Assembly: GCA_934316925.1 (NCBI GenBank)
Contig: CAKREC010000018.1
Coordinates: 1-38,694, forward strand
DNA: 38,694 nucleotides
Direction: 5' to 3'
DNA from: an uncultured Eubacterium sp.
GTDB lineage: Bacteria > Bacillota > Clostridia > Lachnospirales > Lachnospiraceae
In this document: piece by piece, positions 35,807-38,694 of the stretch
Layout of the letters: each line of letters opens with the position of its first letter
How positions within the stretch are numbered: the stretch's first letter is position 1
Notes under the pieces: generated by a model
The model's database searches: none
The model's input: only the letters and a program-made list of their open reading frames with translations
What the model was told of the DNA's origin: nothing
Program-made: the position numbers and the translations under genes

Positions 35807-35888
35807 AAAAAAAGAGTCGGTGTACGACGTTGATATGCCCCCCTGTTAACTTCACAGGCGGCGTATTTACGCCGTACCCGGCTCTTTT
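35807..35888 (+). terminator. Branched hairpin structure, probable terminator
   Basis: An outer stem pairs 35810-35826 with 35873-35888 (about 16 bp, one bulged base and one G-T pair). Inside are two hairpins: CCTGT/ACAGG (35842-35846 and 35854-35858) and GGCGT/ACGCC (35860-35864 and 35869-35873). The right arm ends in TTTT, followed by AAAA. It probably ends the zinc-ribbon transcript. The three-way shape and weak T tract leave room for another function. Confidence 0.55.
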
Positions 35889-35895
35889 AAAATGT

Positions 35896-35924
35896 TTGAA
35901 AATCGTATATGAATGTGTTAGAAT
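35896..35924 (+). promoter_or_regulatory. rnz promoter
   Basis: TTGAAA (35896-35901), a 17-base spacer and TAGAAT (35919-35924). Start near 35931, about 25 bases before ATG 35956. Confidence 0.65.
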
Positions 35925-35955
35925 GACCATGAAAGTATGAATGGAGGAAATCAGC

Positions 35956-36864
35956 ATGTTAGATATTTGTCTTCTGGGTACCAGTGGAATGATGCCGTTG
36001 CCACGGAGAGCTTTGACTGCATTGATGACACGATTCAATGGCAGCAGTTTGTTGATTGACTGTGGTGAGGGAACACAGGTAAGTATTCGGGAGCAGGGAT
36101 GGAGCATGCATGATATCGATGTGATCTGCGTGACGCATGTGCATGGGGATCATGTCAGTGGTTTGCCGGGGCTGCTGCTCTCGATGGGAAACGCCCAGAG
36201 AGAGGAGCCGTTGCTTATTATTGGACCCAAAGGAACCAAACGTGTGGTTGAGTCTTTGCGGGTGGTAGCACCGGGATTACCATTTTTGATCGAATACCAG
36301 GAGCTGAGTGATGATTTTTGCGAGATACAGACGCATGGTTATGTGATCGAGGCGTTTCGCGTCCGGCATACCGTTCCGTGTTATGGATATAGTCAGATCA
36401 TCCGCCGCGCAGGACGTTTTGACGTGGAACGCGCCAGAGAGATGGAAGTTCCGATGGCATTGTGGAGCCGGCTGCAGAAGGGAGAAACGGTGCAGTTGGA
36501 CGGTAAGGAGTATGTTCCGTCTATGGTTCTTGGCGAGGAAAGAAAGGGCTTGAAGGTTACCTATTGTACAGATACAAGACCGATACCGGAGATTTCTGAC
36601 CATGCCAGAGGAGCGGATCTTTTTATCTGCGAAGGCATGTATGGAGAACCGGGCATGGAATCCAAAGCAAAAGAAAAAAAACATATGACGTTTACAGAGG
36701 CTGCTGCATTGGCGGCTCAGGCAGGGGTGCCGGAATTGTGGCTGACACACTACAGTCCGTCTTTGATCCGGCCGGATCTGTATTTGGACGAACCTCGCAA
36801 AGTTTTTGAAAACACAAAGTTGGGGAAAGACCGGAAAACAAAGATCCTTAATTTTGAAGATTAA
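35956..36864 (+). CDS. rnz: Ribonuclease Z (tRNA 3' processing)
   Basis: RNase Z cuts tRNA precursors just after the discriminator base, so that CCA can be added. The 303 residues show the metallo-beta-lactamase motif HVHGDH (61-66, fitting HxHxDH), the N-terminal MLDICLLGTSGMMP and SLLIDCGEGTQVSIR, and the later VTYCTDTRPI and LTHYSPSL motifs with metal-binding Asp and His. ATG 35956 follows GGAGG by eight bases; ATG 35941 precedes that site. It has its own promoter. The neighbouring tsa genes and a tRNA gene make a small tRNA-maturation cluster. Confidence 0.95.
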   Translation: MLDICLLGTSGMMPLPRRALTALMTRFNGSSLLIDCGEGTQVSIREQGWSMHDIDVICVTHVHGDHVSGLPGLLLSMGNAQREEPLLIIGPKGTKRVVESLRVVAPGLPFLIEYQELSDDFCEIQTHGYVIEAFRVRHTVPCYGYSQIIRRAGRFDVERAREMEVPMALWSRLQKGETVQLDGKEYVPSMVLGEERKGLKVTYCTDTRPIPEISDHARGADLFICEGMYGEPGMESKAKEKKHMTFTEAAALAAQAGVPELWLTHYSPSLIRPDLYLDEPRKVFENTKLGKDRKTKILNFED

Positions 36865-36903
36865 GCTGGACAGTTGCTGCTTATGGCAAAGAGGGGGATG
36901 CTT

Positions 36904-37518
36904 ATGAAGAAAAAACAGTCGAAGAAGAAGTTTGTGGTTTTTCTGATCACAGTATGTTGCATTGTGGCGGGAGTTCTGGTTGTATACTATTATATGATGA
37001 AACAGCAGCAGTACCGGGCGGAAAATCCCTCCGAAGCGACAGAGACACAAAAGCTGATCGACAAAGATCTGGACGCCGGTTATCCGGAAACACCGACAGA
37101 AGTTCTCAAACTGTGGGGACGGTTGAACCAGTGCATGTATAATACAGAGGATCTGACAGATGAAGAGTACAATTCTTTGTTTTTACAGTTAAGAAAGATG
37201 TATAGTTCCCAGCTGCTGGAACAAAATCGGGAAGACGAGCACAGTGCGAGATTGTCAACAGAGATCGATGATTTTCAAAAGGACAAAAGAAAAATTGTGA
37301 GCTATACAGCAGATGAGAGCGCGGATGTAAAATACAAAACCGTGGACAAGAAAGAATGTGCGATGCTCACTTTGTCATATCTGGTCAGCCAGAAAGGTGA
37401 ATATACAAAAGGATACCAGGAATTTGTTCTGGTAAAGGAAGACGATAAATGGAAAGTGCTTGGGTTTGAAAACTCTGCCCAGAGCGCGGTTGAACAAAAA
37501 GACAAAACAAAAAAATAG
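36904..37518 (+). CDS. Membrane-anchored protein of unknown function
   Basis: A 204-residue protein starting at ATG 36904, with GAGGGGG six bases upstream. A Lys-rich start (MKKKQSKKK) is followed by one membrane segment (about 10-29, FVVFLITVCCIVAGVLVVYYY). The remaining residues are soluble and probably outside the cell, with helices (TPTEVLKLWGRLNQCMYN) and a C-terminal beta-rich part (GYQEFVLVKEDDKWKVLGFEN) similar in style to NTF2-like or DUF folds. I do not recognise a named family with certainty. It lies between rnz and tsaD, 39 bp after rnz and 15 bp before tsaD, so it is probably co-transcribed with them. Confidence 0.75.
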   Translation: MKKKQSKKKFVVFLITVCCIVAGVLVVYYYMMKQQQYRAENPSEATETQKLIDKDLDAGYPETPTEVLKLWGRLNQCMYNTEDLTDEEYNSLFLQLRKMYSSQLLEQNREDEHSARLSTEIDDFQKDKRKIVSYTADESADVKYKTVDKKECAMLTLSYLVSQKGEYTKGYQEFVLVKEDDKWKVLGFENSAQSAVEQKDKTKK

Positions 37519-37533
37519 AACCGAGGATGTATT

Positions 37534-38559
37534 TTGGAAAAGAAGGATATTACAGTTTTAGCGATTGAGAGTTCCTGTGACGAGACGGCAGCAGCGGTTG
37601 TAGTAAATGGACGGCAGGTTCTTTCAAATATTATTGCATCACAGATTGATATTCACAAATTATATGGGGGCGTTGTGCCGGAGATCGCATCGCGCAAGCA
37701 TATTGAGAAGATCAATCAGGTAGTAGAAGAAGCACTGACAGAGAGCAAAAAAACATTAGATGATATGGACGCGATCTGTGTAACGTATGGTCCGGGACTG
37801 GTAGGCGCACTTTTAGTTGGTGTGGGCGCAGCAAAAGCACTGGCATATGCTGCAGATAAACCACTGGTAGGAGTGCATCATATAGAAGGGCATATTGCAG
37901 CCAATTATATTGCCAATCCGGAATTGGAACCACCATTTTTGTGTCTGGTCGCATCCGGAGGACATAGTCATCTGGTTGTGGTAAAAGATTATGGACAATA
38001 TGAGATCCTGGGACGCACCAGGGATGACGCTGCCGGAGAAGCGTTTGATAAAGTGGCAAGATCGATCGGCCTGGGCTATCCGGGAGGACCGAAGATTGAT
38101 AAGCTTGCCAAAGAAGGGAATGCGGAGGCAATTGACTTCCCAAGAGCATCGGTTGAGGGGGCTCCCTATGATTTTAGTTTTAGTGGCGTAAAATCAGCTG
38201 TTCTGAATTATATCAATGGCTGTAAGATGAAAAATGAAACATTTGCACCTGAGGATATTGCGGCCTCGTTCCAGAAAGCAGTTGTTGATGTTCTGGTGGA
38301 TCACACGATGAAAGCAGCGAAGGATTTCGGAATCCACAAAGTGGCGATCGCCGGAGGTGTATCATGCAATAGTGGACTACGCGAGGGGATGAAGGCTGCC
38401 TGTGACAAATGTGGGCATGATTTCTTTATGCCGACGCCTGTTTTGTGCACGGATAATGCGGCGATGATCGGGGCAGCAGGTTATTATGAATTTATCAATG
38501 GAACGCGACATGGATGGGATCTGAATGCTGTTCCAAATCTGAAATTGGGCGAACGATAA
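37534..38559 (+). CDS. tsaD: tRNA N6-adenosine threonylcarbamoyltransferase TsaD
   Basis: TsaD transfers the threonylcarbamoyl group to A37 of tRNA. The 341-residue protein contains [16 protein letters not shown] at the start, the metal-binding HIEGH (H116 and H120), the [10 protein letters not shown] loop, [19 protein letters not shown] and the C-terminal [13 protein letters not shown] and [13 protein letters not shown]. It begins with TTG 37534, six bases after GAGGA; no ATG in frame fits. tsaD lies more than 2 kb from tsaB and tsaE. It is followed by a promoter for the tRNA gene and shows no clear terminator of its own. Confidence 0.97.
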   Translation: MEKKDITVLAIESSCDETAAAVVVNGRQVLSNIIASQIDIHKLYGGVVPEIASRKHIEKINQVVEEALTESKKTLDDMDAICVTYGPGLVGALLVGVGAAKALAYAADKPLVGVHHIEGHIAANYIANPELEPPFLCLVASGGHSHLVVVKDYGQYEILGRTRDDAAGEAFDKVARSIGLGYPGGPKIDKLAKEGNAEAIDFPRASVEGAPYDFSFSGVKSAVLNYINGCKMKNETFAPEDIAASFQKAVVDVLVDHTMKAAKDFGIHKVAIAGGVSCNSGLREGMKAACDKCGHDFFMPTPVLCTDNAAMIGAAGYYEFINGTRHGWDLNAVPNLKLGER

Positions 38560-38570
38560 AAATATGAAAA

Positions 38571-38616
38571 ACTGCTTGACAGGTAGAATGATTTAGTGAT
38601 ATACTACTCAAGCAGT
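38571..38616. repeat. Perfect 9-bp inverted repeat around the tRNA promoter
   Basis: ACTGCTTGA (38571-38579) and TCAAGCAGT (38608-38616) are exact inverted repeats 28 bases apart. The left arm holds most of the -35 box and the right arm covers the expected start site. An A run precedes the left arm, so on the minus strand the structure ends in TTTTT like a terminator. Confidence 0.6.
38576..38605 (+). promoter_or_regulatory. tRNA-Ser promoter
   Basis: Perfect TTGACA (38576-38581), an 18-base spacer and TATACT (38600-38605). Predicted start near 38612, about eight bases before the mature tRNA 5' end, leaving a very short 5' leader. Confidence 0.7.
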
Positions 38617-38619
38617 CTT

Positions 38620-38694
38620 GGAGAGGTGTCCGAGTGGTTTAAGGAGCCGGTCTTGAAAACCGGTGACTCCGAAAGGGGCCGTGGGTTCGAATCC
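38620..38694 (+). tRNA. tRNA-Ser (anticodon UGA), 3' end outside window
   Basis: The 5' acceptor strand GGAGAGG is visible. The D arm is typical of serine tRNA (TGTCCGAGTGGTTTAAGGA). The anticodon stem CCGGT/ACCGG encloses loop CTTGAAA, with anticodon TGA at 38654-38656. A long variable arm (GACTCCGAAAGGGGCC) and a TTCGAATCC T-arm end follow. The sequence stops in the T arm, so the acceptor 3' strand is missing. The long variable arm and the anticodon both indicate serine (UCA/UCN codons). Confidence 0.95.

Overview
The window looks like chromosomal DNA of a low-to-mid-GC Gram-positive anaerobe of the class Clostridia, most likely a Lachnospiraceae member. The reasons are a CIRCE-controlled hrcA-grpE-dnaK-dnaJ operon, a YtaF-type membrane protein known from spore formers, a zinc-ribbon/TPR/TIR protein of a type common in Lachnospiraceae, strong Shine-Dalgarno sequences, frequent TTG/GTG starts and sigma-A-like promoters. 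The family placement is inference. I see no insertion sequence, prophage, CRISPR array or plasmid backbone. The DNA reads as core genome with a few lineage-specific genes.

Layout. 1-3.9 kb: the tail of an unrecognised gene, a multi-pass membrane protein, then a 926-residue membrane-anchored zinc-ribbon/TPR/TIR-like protein with its own promoter. 4.0-9.6 kb: the class I heat-shock operon behind a perfect CIRCE operator, with a YczE-like membrane protein coupled to dnaJ. 9.6-12.2 kb: a bidirectional terminator, a small minus-strand gene, back-to-back promoters, a DHH phosphoesterase and a lipoprotein with an alpha/beta-hydrolase fold that lacks its nucleophile. 12.2-15.9 kb: a calcium-type P-ATPase (minus), a YtaF/MntP-like protein (plus) and a DedA protein (minus), with overlapping convergent 3' ends. 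16.0-24.9 kb: leuS, then three related CDP-glycerol glycerophosphotransferase-type genes (two fused to a GT2 glycosyltransferase), then luxS, closely packed on one strand. 25.0-29.4 kb: two small unknown genes and a spermidine/putrescine-type ABC transporter whose last gene fuses the PotC permease to the PotD binding protein. 29.4-33.7 kb: tex and a convergent large GT-C-like membrane protein sharing one terminator. 33.7-38.7 kb: a YcxB-like gene, tsaE, tsaB, a small zinc-ribbon gene, RNase Z, a membrane-anchored unknown, tsaD and the start of a serine tRNA gene.

How the genes work together. HrcA represses its own operon through CIRCE, and GrpE, DnaK and DnaJ form the Hsp70 folding cycle. The three TagF-like proteins probably build or decorate a poly(polyol-phosphate) wall polymer. 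TsaE, TsaB and TsaD belong to the tRNA t6A37 pathway and sit next to a tRNA-processing nuclease and a tRNA gene.

The most unusual signal is a pair of matching 32-nt elements (25 of 32 identical, no gaps) at 33781-33812 and 35515-35546. Each lies 5-10 nt downstream of a predicted transcription start and just upstream of an AGGAGG ribosome-binding site, in front of two unrelated genes. They look like a small structured 5' leader RNA that I cannot assign to a known class. Other points of interest are divergent promoters that share their -35 hexamers, a promoter buried in a terminator stem, a branched RNA structure at 35807-35888 and a long helical insertion inside a GT-A domain.
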